Position numbers and translations under genes: made by a program. Shown one piece after another: positions 32,907 through 42,036 of a stretch of DNA of 64,000 nt; position 1 is the stretch's first letter; each line of letters starts with the position of its first letter. The notes below the pieces were generated by a model that did not search any database, was not told the origin of the DNA, and saw only the letters and a list, made by a program, of their open reading frames with translations. The DNA comes from Nitrososphaerota archaeon. Lineage in GTDB: Archaea; Thermoproteota; Nitrososphaeria; Conexivisphaerales; UBA164. The DNA lies in contig WYER01000033.1 in the NCBI GenBank assembly GCA_009903795.1, positions 24,887 to 88,886 of the forward strand. The letters run 5' to 3'.

Positions 32907-34336
32907 CAGATATACTTAGAGGAAAACGGCTCGAACCGATGGACGACCTGGCCCTTAAAATAACTTCATCTGTAGATGCTGATAAAAGGATCCAAAAAGC
33001 GGTAGTGTTAGTAAACATGGCGCACGTTCTTGCGCTATATAATGCAAGAGCAATAGCAAAAGAAGACATGTCAAAGATAATGAAAGCTTTGAGCGAAGAT
33101 CTCGGAGGCTTTCCAATAGATTATAAGTACGAAGACGTTCATATGAGTTTAGAACAAGATTTAAGTTCCAAAATAGGTGATGTAGCTGGTCACATAGGGC
33201 TTGCAAAGAGTAGAAATGATCAAGTTGCAACAGCGATAAGGCTTGAGCTTAAAGAAGAACTTTTATCAATAATGGAATCTTTAGAGTCTTTAATAGAGAG
33301 TATCCTAAACACAGCTTCCGAAAACGCAAAAACTTTCTTTGTAACTTTTACGCATTTACAGCCTGCTCAAGCAAGTACTGGGGCTCACTGGCTACTTTCT
33401 TATGCTTGGGCTTTACTTAGAGATTTAGAGCGCTTAAAGCTTGCTTATGTAATGACCGATATGAGCCCTTTGGGTGCTGCTGCTAACGCTGGTTCTCTTG
33501 TTCCAATAGATAGGTATGAAGAAGCTGACATGCTTGGTTTTTCTGGTTTAATAGAAAACACAATAGATGCTGTGTCAACAAGAGATTTTATATTTGATGC
33601 GCTCTATGGAATAACCAGCATTTCCTTAAACCTATCTAAACTATGCGCCGACATAATAGCTTTCATGTCGCTGGGAATTTTGGACATTGATGACAGATTT
33701 GTTTCTACAAGCAGCATAATGCCGCAAAAAAGAAATCCAGCTGTCGCAGAAATAGTAAGAGCCAAAAGCGCAGTTTTGATTTCAAACCTAATTGGAACTA
33801 TGGGAATAGTAAGGGGACTTAATTCTTCTTATAACCTTGACCTTCAAGAGATAACGCCAAGGCTATGGTCTTCTATTGATGAGATTTTGGCGATAATAAA
33901 AGTGATGACAGAAATGGTAACGGGGATCAAGTTTAACGAAGAAAAAGCAAAAGAACTAGCAATAAAAGGTTTTGTAACAGCAAGCGATTTGGCTGAGTTC
34001 ATATCGTTAAAGTTTGGTTTACCATTTAGAGAGGCACACCATATAGTTGGTGAAGCAGTTAAAAAATCAGAAGAAGGCGCGCCGCTAATTCCCACGTTGA
34101 TCGAGCTACTTCAAAAAAGAGGCCTAAAGGCAGATGCATCGGAGTTAACTCAAGTAATTGATCCTCTAGCTTCAATTGATAAAAAAGTAACTGTAGGGGG
34201 TCCTCATCCAAAAGAAAGCTTTAGGCAGATAAACTTGATAAATTTAAAGTTGAAAGAATTCGAAGATTTTATAAATCTATCTAAAAGAAAGATTGAAAAA
34301 ACTTATCAGTTGATGATTAATAAGGGGTGGTATTAA
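32903..34336 (+). CDS. argH: Argininosuccinate lyase
   Basis: A 477-residue fumarase/aspartase superfamily lyase. VHMSLEQDLSSKIGDVAGHIGLAKSRNDQVATAIR holds substrate-binding residues, THLQPAQASTGAHW has the catalytic His, and the signature loop SSIMPQKRNPAVAE carries the catalytic Ser. It releases arginine and fumarate. It is translationally coupled to argG (ATGA) and followed within 2 nt by lysW. Confidence 0.95.
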   Translation: MTDILRGKRLEPMDDLALKITSSVDADKRIQKAVVLVNMAHVLALYNARAIAKEDMSKIMKALSEDLGGFPIDYKYEDVHMSLEQDLSSKIGDVAGHIGLAKSRNDQVATAIRLELKEELLSIMESLESLIESILNTASENAKTFFVTFTHLQPAQASTGAHWLLSYAWALLRDLERLKLAYVMTDMSPLGAAANAGSLVPIDRYEEADMLGFSGLIENTIDAVSTRDFIFDALYGITSISLNLSKLCADIIAFMSLGILDIDDRFVSTSSIMPQKRNPAVAEIVRAKSAVLISNLIGTMGIVRGLNSSYNLDLQEITPRLWSSIDEILAIIKVMTEMVTGIKFNEEKAKELAIKGFVTASDLAEFISLKFGLPFREAHHIVGEAVKKSEEGAPLIPTLIELLQKRGLKADASELTQVIDPLASIDKKVTVGGPHPKESFRQINLINLKLKEFEDFINLSKRKIEKTYQLMINKGWY

Positions 34337-34337
34337 G

Positions 34338-34517
34338 ATGCCTCTTACAGCAAAATGTAAAGAATGTGGCGCGGATATAGAAATACCAGACGACGCTTTG
34401 CCAGGCGAAATAGTTAGCTGCCCTGACTGTGGTCTCGAATACGAGATAGTTTCAATACAGGCTGGAAAAGTTGAACTTAAGCTAGCTGAAGAAATAGGGG
34501 AAGACTGGGGAGAATAA
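34338..34517 (+). CDS. lysW: Amino-group carrier protein LysW
   Basis: A 59-residue acidic carrier: two zinc knuckles (CKECG, CPDCG) and the conserved C-terminal EDWGE, whose terminal Glu side chain is the attachment point for alpha-aminoadipate or glutamate. It shields the amino group and carries intermediates through LysX/ArgX, LysZ, LysY, LysJ and LysK. It sits 1 nt after argH and 7 nt before the ligase gene, with AAGGGGTGG upstream as a likely ribosome-binding site. Confidence 0.97.
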   Translation: MPLTAKCKECGADIEIPDDALPGEIVSCPDCGLEYEIVSIQAGKVELKLAEEIGEDWGE

Positions 34518-34524
34518 GAAACAA

Positions 34525-35382
34525 ATGCCCCATGTTACAATAATATTCGATAGGCTTAGATGGGAAGAAAAAGAGCTTTTCGAGAAAGGTAAAGAACTAG
34601 GTCTAGATATAAACATGATCGATGTGAAAAACGAGCCTAAAGAGCTTACAAACTTTAACAAAGATCCTCAGATAGCAGATATAGTCTTGCAAAGAACTAT
34701 AAGTCACTACAGGGGTTTGTATTATTCAGCTATACTTGAAAATTACGGGCATACAGTGATAAATTCGTTCATAACCTCTTTGTTATGCGGTAATAAGTTG
34801 CTTACTACGCTTCTTCTTGCAAAAAACGGTATACCTACGCCAAAAACCTATGCGGCGTTTTCAATGGAATCTGCATTGAAAGTCATTGATAAGCTGGGTT
34901 ACCCTGTGGTTATTAAGCCTATAGTTGGTAGTTGGGGGAGAATGATAGCAAAAATAAACGATAAAGAACAGGCTGAGTCTATTTTAGAAACAAGAGAAAT
35001 GCTAACAGATCCTCAGCAACAAATTTATTATATTCAGGAATACGTAAAAAGGCCTCCAAGAGACATAAGGGGGATAGTGGTGAACGGGAGAGTGGTGACC
35101 GCAATATACAGGTATCAACCCGAAGACGACTGGAGAACTAATATAGCAAGAGGAGGAAAAGCTGAGCAGATAAAGATAGATGGAGAGCTAGAAGAACTGA
35201 TGATAAAGGCTTCAAACGTCGTTAATGCAAAAATAGTCGGAGTTGACGCAATGGAAACCGAGAACGGGTATGTTATTCATGAGCTAAACAACAACTTAGA
35301 ATTTCATGGAGCTTTTCAAGCCACAGGTATAGATATAGCTAAAGAAATAATGGCTTTTGTAAAAGAGCTGGTGAGGAACTAA
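34525..35382 (+). CDS. argX: LysW-dependent amino-acid ligase, probably ArgX (glutamate-LysW ligase)
   Basis: A 285-residue ATP-grasp RimK-like ligase: GYPVVIKPIVGSWGRMIAKI is the nucleotide loop, YVKRPPRDIRGIVV follows, and the C-terminus reads HELNNNLEFHGAFQATGIDI. The paralogue at 40095 instead ends EVNGTVEFKNSVSVTGVDIP, like Thermus LysX. By that difference and the position next to argGH and lysW, I assign this copy to arginine synthesis (glutamate) and the other to lysine (alpha-aminoadipate). The split is inferred and could be reversed. Confidence 0.7.
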   Translation: MPHVTIIFDRLRWEEKELFEKGKELGLDINMIDVKNEPKELTNFNKDPQIADIVLQRTISHYRGLYYSAILENYGHTVINSFITSLLCGNKLLTTLLLAKNGIPTPKTYAAFSMESALKVIDKLGYPVVIKPIVGSWGRMIAKINDKEQAESILETREMLTDPQQQIYYIQEYVKRPPRDIRGIVVNGRVVTAIYRYQPEDDWRTNIARGGKAEQIKIDGELEELMIKASNVVNAKIVGVDAMETENGYVIHELNNNLEFHGAFQATGIDIAKEIMAFVKELVRN

Positions 35383-36432
35383 ATGGTTAAAGTCTCAATA
35401 GTCGGAGCCTCGGGTTACGTTGGGGGAGAACTTATAAGAATTCTTGTAAGACACCCAAACGTTGAACTAGTATCGCTTTCTTCAAGACAGTACGCTGGCG
35501 AGTATGTTCATAAAGCCCATCCAAACTTAAAAGGCATATTAAACATGAGGTTTACTGGTGAAGACCCTGTTACCGTAGGTTCAAAAGCTGACCTTGTTTT
35601 TCTTGCATTGCCCCATAAAGCTTCTGTGAATGTTGTCCCTGAACTCATAAAATTGGGGGTAAAAATAGTTGATATGAGCGCAGATTTTAGGTTAAAAGAT
35701 CCAGAACAGTATAAAATATGGTATAACTATGAACATCCATACCCTGACCTTCTTCAAAAATTTGTATACGGTTTACCTGAGTTGCACCGGGATGAGTTAA
35801 AAGGAGCCAATTATGTCTCAGCGCCAGGCTGTATGGCAGCTGCTTCTATAATAAGCATAGCTCCTTTGTATAAATATATTAACGATGTCCCATTAATCGT
35901 CGACGCTAAGATAGGATCTTCAGGAGCAGGGGGAAAACCTTCGCTTTCTACACATTATTCTGAAAGGTATGGCGTTATAAGGCCCTATAAGCCAGCCGGA
36001 CACAGACATGCTGCAGAAATAGAGCAAGAAATAAGCAGGTTAGCCGGAAAAACGGTAAAAGTTGGGATGAGCGCACATGCAGTAAACATTGTAAGAGGTA
36101 TACTTACAACATCACATATTATAACAAATAAACAAATAACCGTTCAGGAAATTTGGAAATCATACAGAGAATTTTACAAAAACGAACCTTTTGTAAGGTT
36201 TATGATGGATAAAACAGGGATCTACAGGTATCCAGACCCCAAAGTAGTAATAGGATCTAACTTTGCAGATGTCGGCTTTGACGTAGACCCACACTCAGGC
36301 AGAATAGTTGCGCTTGGCGCTATAGATAATTTGATAAAAGGCGCCGCAGGTAGCGCTGTACAATCGATGAACCTTATGCTAGGTTTTGATGAAAAGCTTG
36401 GTTTGGACGTTCCTGCAATACATCCGGTGTAA
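35383..36432 (+). CDS. lysY: LysW-acyl-phosphate reductase (LysY/ArgC)
   Basis: A 349-residue ArgC-type semialdehyde dehydrogenase: NADP-binding VGASGYVGGELIRIL at the N-terminus and the catalytic cysteine in SAPGCMAAAS near residue 149; GHRHAAEIEQE holds the conserved His. It reduces LysW-bound aminoadipyl or glutamyl phosphate to the semialdehyde. A single copy is present with two ligases, so it presumably serves both lysine and arginine synthesis as in Sulfolobus. It starts at the stop of the ligase gene. Confidence 0.92.
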   Translation: MVKVSIVGASGYVGGELIRILVRHPNVELVSLSSRQYAGEYVHKAHPNLKGILNMRFTGEDPVTVGSKADLVFLALPHKASVNVVPELIKLGVKIVDMSADFRLKDPEQYKIWYNYEHPYPDLLQKFVYGLPELHRDELKGANYVSAPGCMAAASIISIAPLYKYINDVPLIVDAKIGSSGAGGKPSLSTHYSERYGVIRPYKPAGHRHAAEIEQEISRLAGKTVKVGMSAHAVNIVRGILTTSHIITNKQITVQEIWKSYREFYKNEPFVRFMMDKTGIYRYPDPKVVIGSNFADVGFDVDPHSGRIVALGAIDNLIKGAAGSAVQSMNLMLGFDEKLGLDVPAIHPV

Positions 36433-36438
36433 TTTTAA

Positions 36439-37245
36439 ATGTTTGAGATCACTGTTATAAAAATTGGAGGAAGCCTGATTTCAGAAGGAGTATACGTAAA
36501 AGTTCTGGATAACTTAAAGAGTTCAGGATTAAAAAATTTTATAATAGTACACGGAGGAGGAAACGAGGTCAGCAAGCTGCAGAAAGCCATGGGAAAAGAA
36601 CCTATTTTTGTAACTTCGCCAGAAGGAATAAAGAGCAGATATACGGATCTTGAAACACTAGAGATATTTAACATGGCGATGAGGAATATAGGAACTAAAA
36701 TAACATCGTATTTAAATTCTTTAGGTTTTAAGGCTATAAATATTTCAGGTGTAGACGCTTCTTTTATCAAAGCAGAAAGAAAAAAGAAACTGATCGTTAT
36801 TGACGAAAAAGGTAGGAAGAGGGTTATAGAAGGTGGATATACAGGAAGGATAAAGGAAGTAGATTCTTCTTTTTTGACAAATCTGATAAACCTAGGATTA
36901 ATACCAGTTATTTCGCCAATAGCATCAGGTTATGAAGGAGAAATCCTTAATGTAGACGGTGATAGGGGGGCCGCGGCGATCGCTAGCTCGGTTAGAGCTT
37001 CTAAATTAATTATATTTACAAATGTTGATGGCGTTATAATGAACGGAAAAGTTTTAGATAAGCTAAAACTTGAAGAAGCAAAAGAAGTGCTAAAAAAAGT
37101 TGGGCCAGGTATGGATAAAAAGCTTTTGGCGTGCATAGAAGCAGTAGAAAACGGCGTAGAAATGAGTTTAATTACTTCAGGAAAAACGGAAAAACCGATA
37201 GAAATGGCGTTAAATGGCGTTGGAACAAAGGTGGTTAAGGAGTGA
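36439..37245 (+). CDS. lysZ: LysW-aminoadipate/glutamate kinase (LysZ/ArgB)
   Basis: A 268-residue amino-acid kinase: VIKIGGSLI and FIIVHGGGNEVSKL at the N-terminus bind ATP phosphates and substrate, INISGVDASFI lies mid-protein, and GDRGAAAIASSVRASKLIIFTNVDGV is the typical C-terminal core. It phosphorylates the LysW-linked side-chain carboxylate. It overlaps lysJ by 4 nt. As with lysY, one copy likely serves both pathways. Confidence 0.92.
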   Translation: MFEITVIKIGGSLISEGVYVKVLDNLKSSGLKNFIIVHGGGNEVSKLQKAMGKEPIFVTSPEGIKSRYTDLETLEIFNMAMRNIGTKITSYLNSLGFKAINISGVDASFIKAERKKKLIVIDEKGRKRVIEGGYTGRIKEVDSSFLTNLINLGLIPVISPIASGYEGEILNVDGDRGAAAIASSVRASKLIIFTNVDGVIMNGKVLDKLKLEEAKEVLKKVGPGMDKKLLACIEAVENGVEMSLITSGKTEKPIEMALNGVGTKVVKE

Positions 37246-38411
37246 GCACCATCGAAGATATGAGAATGTTAAACACATTTCAAAGATATGGAATAAAAGT
37301 AGTAAGGGGAGAAGGCGTTTATGTTTGGGACGATAAGGGCAAAAAATACCTTGACTTTATGCAAGGATTTGGCGTGGGCATACTTGGACATAAAAATCAA
37401 GCAGTAATTCAAGCAATATACGATCAATTAAACAGCCTGGATATATGTCATGGGTCTCTTTACAATGATGCTAGAGAAAGATTCTTAGAAGAATTTTTTA
37501 AAATAGCTCCAAAATCTTTAAGCAAAGCGTTTTTGAGTAACAGTGGAGCTGAATCTGTTGAACTAGCGTTAAAGCTTGCAAGAAAATATACAGGTAAAAA
37601 AGGGTTTATATCTTTTACAGGCGCTTATCACGGAAAAACTTTTGGCGCTTTATCTGTAACTTATTCTGAAAAATATAAAGAAGGGTTCGGGCCTTTGCTT
37701 GAGCCCGTAAGATTCTTAAAGTATGGTGATGTTGAAGCTATAAATTCAGCCGATTTTAATGACATAGCTGGTGTTATAGTTGAACCTATTCAAGGCGAAG
37801 CTGGGATTATTATCCCCCCAGATGACTTTTTACCTACACTTAGAGAGGTTACTGAGAAAAAGGGGGTTCTGCTTATTATAGATGAAATTCAATCTGGGAT
37901 GGGTAGAACTGGAAAGTGGTGGGCACATCAGCACTGGAACATAGAACCCGACATAATGACAGCTGGTAAAGGCATAGGCGGTGGTATACCGATGGGAGTA
38001 ACCGCTGTAAAGGAGGAAATAGCTTCCGTTATAAAAGTGGGAGAACACAGCAGCACTATGGGGGGCAATCCTATAGCATCGGCTGCAGGCGCAGCTACTA
38101 TAAAAGAGGTAAGGAAGCTAATAGACGATATACCAACAAAGGGAGAAATGTTTGTTAAAGGCTTAAAAAACATCCAGAGCAAGGCAGTTAAAGATGTAAG
38201 AGGGAAAGGGCTTATGATAGCATTAGACCTAAGATTTAGGTTTAAAGATGTTCTTTTTGCTCAGTTGAATAATGGGCTGATTTCGCTTTATTCAGGCCTT
38301 ACTGTTCTAAGGTATCTTCCGCCCTACATAATAAGTTACAAAGATATAAACGATGCAATAGCAATAATCGAAAAAAGTCTTATGGAAATCGATAGCAAGA
38401 GGTTTGTTTAG
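37242..38411 (+). CDS. lysJ: LysW-semialdehyde aminotransferase (LysJ/ArgD)
   Basis: A 389-residue class III PLP aminotransferase: FMQGFGVGILGHKN, FLSNSGAESVELALKLARKYT, EPIQGEAGI, IIDEIQSGMGRTGKWWAHQH, and the PLP lysine in TAGKGIGGGIP near residue 243. It converts the LysW-linked semialdehyde to the LysW-lysine or -ornithine adduct. GTG start overlapping lysZ. It is the last gene before the regulator gene, whose promoter begins at about 38415. Confidence 0.93.
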   Translation: MSTIEDMRMLNTFQRYGIKVVRGEGVYVWDDKGKKYLDFMQGFGVGILGHKNQAVIQAIYDQLNSLDICHGSLYNDARERFLEEFFKIAPKSLSKAFLSNSGAESVELALKLARKYTGKKGFISFTGAYHGKTFGALSVTYSEKYKEGFGPLLEPVRFLKYGDVEAINSADFNDIAGVIVEPIQGEAGIIIPPDDFLPTLREVTEKKGVLLIIDEIQSGMGRTGKWWAHQHWNIEPDIMTAGKGIGGGIPMGVTAVKEEIASVIKVGEHSSTMGGNPIASAAGAATIKEVRKLIDDIPTKGEMFVKGLKNIQSKAVKDVRGKGLMIALDLRFRFKDVLFAQLNNGLISLYSGLTVLRYLPPYIISYKDINDAIAIIEKSLMEIDSKRFV

Positions 38412-38446
38412 AAATTTTTTTAAGCTTAACATCACGAGATAATGAT

Positions 38447-38857
38447 ATGGATGAAATAGATTTAAAGTTGTTAGAACTTCTTAAAGAGGACGGAAGAGCT
38501 TCTTACATAGATTTGGGAAAACAGTTGAACCTTTCGGAAGCAGCTGTTAGGAGAAGGGTGAAAAAGCTAGTTGAAGATGGAGTGATAAAAAAGTTTACAA
38601 TCGAAATAAAAGAAAGAGAAAGAGCAATGGCTATAACTTTACTTTCAACTTCACCTAACATTCCAACTTATGAAGTTGCTTCTAACATATCGAAAATAAA
38701 GGGTGTAGAAAAAGTTTACGAAATTACAGGCCAGTACGATATAGCGGTTTTGATTTCTGCGCCGAGTATAGCAGAAGTAAACAAAGTTATTGACGAAATT
38801 AGGAAAGCTGAGGGCGTAATCAATACTAATACCGTCATAATTCTTAGAGAGCTTTAA
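38447..38857 (+). CDS. lysM: Lrp/AsnC-family regulator (LysM-like)
   Basis: A 136-residue Lrp-type protein: N-terminal HTH (about 1-50; YIDLGKQLNLSEAAVRRRVKKL) and C-terminal RAM domain (about 62-136; GVEKVYEITGQYDIAVLISA). Sulfolobus LysM, encoded in the lys cluster, is a lysine-responsive member; location inside this cluster suggests the same job. It has a leaderless-type promoter of its own (AATTTTTTTAAGC at about 38413-38425) and lies just upstream of the palindrome before hcs. Confidence 0.85.
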   Translation: MDEIDLKLLELLKEDGRASYIDLGKQLNLSEAAVRRRVKKLVEDGVIKKFTIEIKERERAMAITLLSTSPNIPTYEVASNISKIKGVEKVYEITGQYDIAVLISAPSIAEVNKVIDEIRKAEGVINTNTVIILREL

Positions 38858-38875
38858 TATTTTTTTACGAAAAGC

Positions 38876-38898
38876 GTTATAAATTAAATTGTTATAAC
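38876..38898 (+). promoter_or_regulatory. Promoter of hcs with an inverted repeat (putative LysM operator)
   Basis: GTTATAA and TTATAAC form a 7-bp inverted repeat separated by 9 nt. The left arm is at TATA distance from ATG 38905 and the right arm overlaps the expected start site. A dimeric Lrp-type protein encoded just upstream could bind here. Confidence 0.4.
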
Positions 38899-38904
38899 CC
38901 AGGT

Positions 38905-40098
38905 ATGCATGAAGAACAGCAGGATTTAGAAGAAAGTTTAGGTTTTGCCCAGATATATAACGGAGGGTTTTTTAATAAAAAGGTAAAGATACTTGACTCA
39001 ACGCTAAGAGAAGGCGAGCAGGCACCAGGCATCGCTTTTACTAAAAGACAGAGGCTTCAAATAGGGTGGATGCTGGATTATTTAGGAGTAAACTCTATCG
39101 AAATTTCTCCTATAGTCTCAGAATCTCATTTTGAGTCATGTAAAGAATTAATAAAAGCAAAGCTGACTGCAACGATAGTAGCTCATGGAAGAGCTTTAAA
39201 AGAAGACGTAGATACCGCGTTAAGGTGCGACGCTAACTTTTATGCAATGTACCATTCTGTATCTGATATACACTTAAAATATAAACTAAAAGTTACTCGC
39301 GAAGAAGCTCTTCAAAGAACACTTTCAGTTCTTGATTATGCAAAGTCTCATGGTTTGCAGGTAAGGGTTACGCTTGAAGATGCTAGCAGGGCAGATCCAA
39401 CATACGTAAGGGAATTCGCTAAAGCGCTTTATGAGGCAAACGTTGATAGAATAAGCGTTCCAGATACAGTTGGCGCTATGAAACCTAGCGGTATGTACAG
39501 ACTAGTAAAAAACGTAAAAGAAGCGGCGCCTGTTCCTATCGATGTTCATTGCCACAACGATTTGGGGCTTTCTCTTGCAAACGCCTTGGCTGGTTATGAA
39601 GCAGGCGCAGATCAAGTACACACAACTATAGGTGGAATAGGCGAACGAACAGGTATAACTGACCTTTCACAATTTGTAGTTGCGCTTTATGTGCTTTACG
39701 GCGTAAAGCTTGATATAAGATACGAAATGCTAAACGACTTGTATAAATTATTAGAAGAATACGTCAAATATAAAATACCTTCGAATCAGCCAGTCATGGG
39801 AGAAAACGCATACAAACATAAAGCGGGAACGCACATAGCAGCTATTTTGAATAATCCCATGGCCTATGAGCTGGTTAATCCTGAGTTCTTGGGAAAAAAG
39901 AGAAAAGTTGTCTTTAGTGAATTAATAGGTAAAAATGGTGCTTCGTTTTTGCTTAAGGTTCTTGGTATAGAAAACGACGAAACGCTTGCAAAAATGGTTG
40001 CAAAGGGATTTAAAAGTCTGCAGCTTGGCGATTTGTTTGAACTTGAATTGAACGATGAAATAAAAAAGAGGATAATTACTTTAGGTGAAAAAGAATGA
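38905..40098 (+). CDS. hcs: Homocitrate synthase
   Basis: A 397-residue DRE-TIM metallolyase: DSTLREGEQAPGIAF at the N-terminus, VTLEDASRADPTYV, DTVGAMKPSG, and the metal-binding HCHNDLGLSLANALAGYEAGA. The C-terminal regulatory part includes NAYKHKAGTHIAAIL. It condenses acetyl-CoA with 2-oxoglutarate, the first step of alpha-aminoadipate lysine synthesis; the choice over isopropylmalate synthase rests on HGR/ANFY-type substrate residues and on the flanking lysX and lysK. It overlaps lysX by 4 nt. Confidence 0.9.
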   Translation: MHEEQQDLEESLGFAQIYNGGFFNKKVKILDSTLREGEQAPGIAFTKRQRLQIGWMLDYLGVNSIEISPIVSESHFESCKELIKAKLTATIVAHGRALKEDVDTALRCDANFYAMYHSVSDIHLKYKLKVTREEALQRTLSVLDYAKSHGLQVRVTLEDASRADPTYVREFAKALYEANVDRISVPDTVGAMKPSGMYRLVKNVKEAAPVPIDVHCHNDLGLSLANALAGYEAGADQVHTTIGGIGERTGITDLSQFVVALYVLYGVKLDIRYEMLNDLYKLLEEYVKYKIPSNQPVMGENAYKHKAGTHIAAILNNPMAYELVNPEFLGKKRKVVFSELIGKNGASFLLKVLGIENDETLAKMVAKGFKSLQLGDLFELELNDEIKKRIITLGEKE

Positions 40099-40943
40099 AA
40101 ATAACGATTCTACACGATTTGATCAGATGGGAAGAAAAGGCGCTTTATCAGGCTTCTCTAAAGAAAGGTCTTGACGTTAGCTTGATAGATATTAAGGACG
40201 AATTTTTTGATGTTACAAAGGATTATGACAGCAAGTTTGGCGACGTAGCTTTACAGAGAGCAACAAGCTATTATAAAGGGCTTCACAGCGCAGCCATAAT
40301 AGAAAGCTTGGGCGTTAAGGTCATAAACAGCTCTCAGGTCTTGATGATAACTGGTAACAAGTTGTTTACAACGCTTAAGCTAAAAGAAAACAATATAGCA
40401 ACTCCAAGGACAATCGTCGCATTTTCTCCAGAAAAAGCCATTGAAGCTTTTAAAGAGCTTGGGGAAAAAGCTGTAATAAAACCAGTTTTAGGGTCATGGG
40501 GAAGGATGGTTGCTTTGCTTGATAGTTATTATTCGGCAAAAGCTGTATTTGAAGAAAGAGAATATATGGAGCCTATATATCAAGTTTATTATTTACAGGA
40601 ATTTGTAAAAAGACCACCCAGGGATATAAGGGCATTCGTGGTTGGCGACCAGGTAATTGCTGCAATTTACAGACATCAGCCAAGTGGAGATTTCAGAACA
40701 AACACGGCTTTGGGAGGAAAAGCTGAAAATTGTCCTGTAACGAAAGAAATAGAAGATCTCGCGATAAAAGCAGCTAAGGCTATAGGAAATGGTGTTTATG
40801 GTGTTGACATGATGGAGACAGAAAAAGGCATAGTTGTCCATGAAGTAAACGGAACGGTTGAGTTCAAAAATTCAGTTTCCGTTACTGGTGTTGATATACC
40901 TGCGAAAATCATTGATTTTGCTATAGAGGTAGCAAAAAGGTGA
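40095..40943 (+). CDS. lysX: Alpha-aminoadipate-LysW ligase LysX
   Basis: A 282-residue ATP-grasp ligase, paralogous to the protein at 34525 (both begin with ILHDLIRWEEK- or IFDRLRWEEK-like sequence). AVIKPVLGSWGRMVALLDSY binds ATP, FVKRPPRDIRAFV follows, and EVNGTVEFKNSVSVTGVDIP near the end matches the LysX type. It attaches the amino group of alpha-aminoadipate to the LysW C-terminal Glu. It lies between hcs and lysK with 4-nt overlaps on both sides. Confidence 0.85.
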   Translation: MKITILHDLIRWEEKALYQASLKKGLDVSLIDIKDEFFDVTKDYDSKFGDVALQRATSYYKGLHSAAIIESLGVKVINSSQVLMITGNKLFTTLKLKENNIATPRTIVAFSPEKAIEAFKELGEKAVIKPVLGSWGRMVALLDSYYSAKAVFEEREYMEPIYQVYYLQEFVKRPPRDIRAFVVGDQVIAAIYRHQPSGDFRTNTALGGKAENCPVTKEIEDLAIKAAKAIGNGVYGVDMMETEKGIVVHEVNGTVEFKNSVSVTGVDIPAKIIDFAIEVAKR

Positions 40944-42013
40944 ACTATCAGGACCCAGTTGCTTTTTTGTTAGAAATTTTGAAAATTTATTCGCCTTCAA
41001 CTAAAGAGTCTCAGGTTTCTAATTTTATCTATAATTACTTAAAAAATTTAAACTCTAATGACGTCTATCAGGACAACGCTAACAACGTTATACTAAAAGT
41101 AAAAGAAGGTTCTCCAAAAATTTACATGATTGGTCATATGGATACTGTGCCTGGGGAACTACCGGTTTTTTATGACGGAAAAAACATTTACGGGAGAGGA
41201 GCTGTAGACGCTAAATCTGCCCTTTCTGTATTGCTTCATGCAGCTTTAAACCTTAAAGATCTTCCATGTGGAATAAAGTTCATAGCGGTTACTGACGAGG
41301 AGCGGTTGAGCGAAGGCATGAAGGAAATACTTAAGCACGAAGAAAAACCTGATTACTCAATATTTGGCGAGCCTACAGGTATAAACAACGTAGCAATCAG
41401 CTATAAAGGAAGACTGCTGGTAAAGCTTTATTTCAAAACTAATCCATACCACTCCTCTTCTCCTTTAGAAGAAAAAACAGCTTTTGAACTGATGATTGAA
41501 GAAATAAACAATATTCAGAATAAGGTAAGAGGGCTTAACGAAAACGTTACTTCGTACTTTGACAGCGTTACAGCACAAGTTGTTAAATGCGGTTGTGGCG
41601 ATTCTACAAACAAAACGCCAGCAGAAGCTTTTACTTATATAGATATAAGGGTTCCACCAAGGTTTAACACGTTTGATCTTGAAAGGATTTTATTACACGG
41701 ACAGTACTTTGTAGAGGACAGGCTAGAGCCTTTTAGCACGTCACCGTCAAACGAGTTACCGCGCGCTTTTTTTAGAGGAATATATAGCGTTTTAAAAGAA
41801 AAAGCTACATTTGTAAAAAAGCTTGGAACTTGTGATGGAAACGTATTAAGGTCATACTATGACATTCCAATAATAGCGTATGGGCCTGGGGATTCAAAGC
41901 TTTCTCATACAGACCAAGAAAGGATTTCTGTAAGTGAGTATTTAACTGCAATAAAAGTTGTGGAAAGGTCGATCAGAGAGTTATGCAAAAATCGTCAGAA
42001 AAATATTAATTAA
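40940..42013 (+). CDS. lysK: LysW-lysine/ornithine hydrolase LysK
   Basis: A 357-residue M20-family zinc amidohydrolase: MIGHMDTVPGELP carries the first zinc His and catalytic Asp, IYGRGAVDAKSAL the bridging Asp, TDEERLSEG the catalytic Glu, and FGEPTG the next ligand; a dimerisation insertion follows. It releases lysine (and perhaps ornithine) from LysW, the last step. GTG start overlapping lysX by 4 nt. It ends the lysine operon. Confidence 0.92.
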   Translation: MNYQDPVAFLLEILKIYSPSTKESQVSNFIYNYLKNLNSNDVYQDNANNVILKVKEGSPKIYMIGHMDTVPGELPVFYDGKNIYGRGAVDAKSALSVLLHAALNLKDLPCGIKFIAVTDEERLSEGMKEILKHEEKPDYSIFGEPTGINNVAISYKGRLLVKLYFKTNPYHSSSPLEEKTAFELMIEEINNIQNKVRGLNENVTSYFDSVTAQVVKCGCGDSTNKTPAEAFTYIDIRVPPRFNTFDLERILLHGQYFVEDRLEPFSTSPSNELPRAFFRGIYSVLKEKATFVKKLGTCDGNVLRSYYDIPIIAYGPGDSKLSHTDQERISVSEYLTAIKVVERSIRELCKNRQKNIN

Positions 42014-42036
42014 TAGCAAGCCCTTTATGAAAAGGC

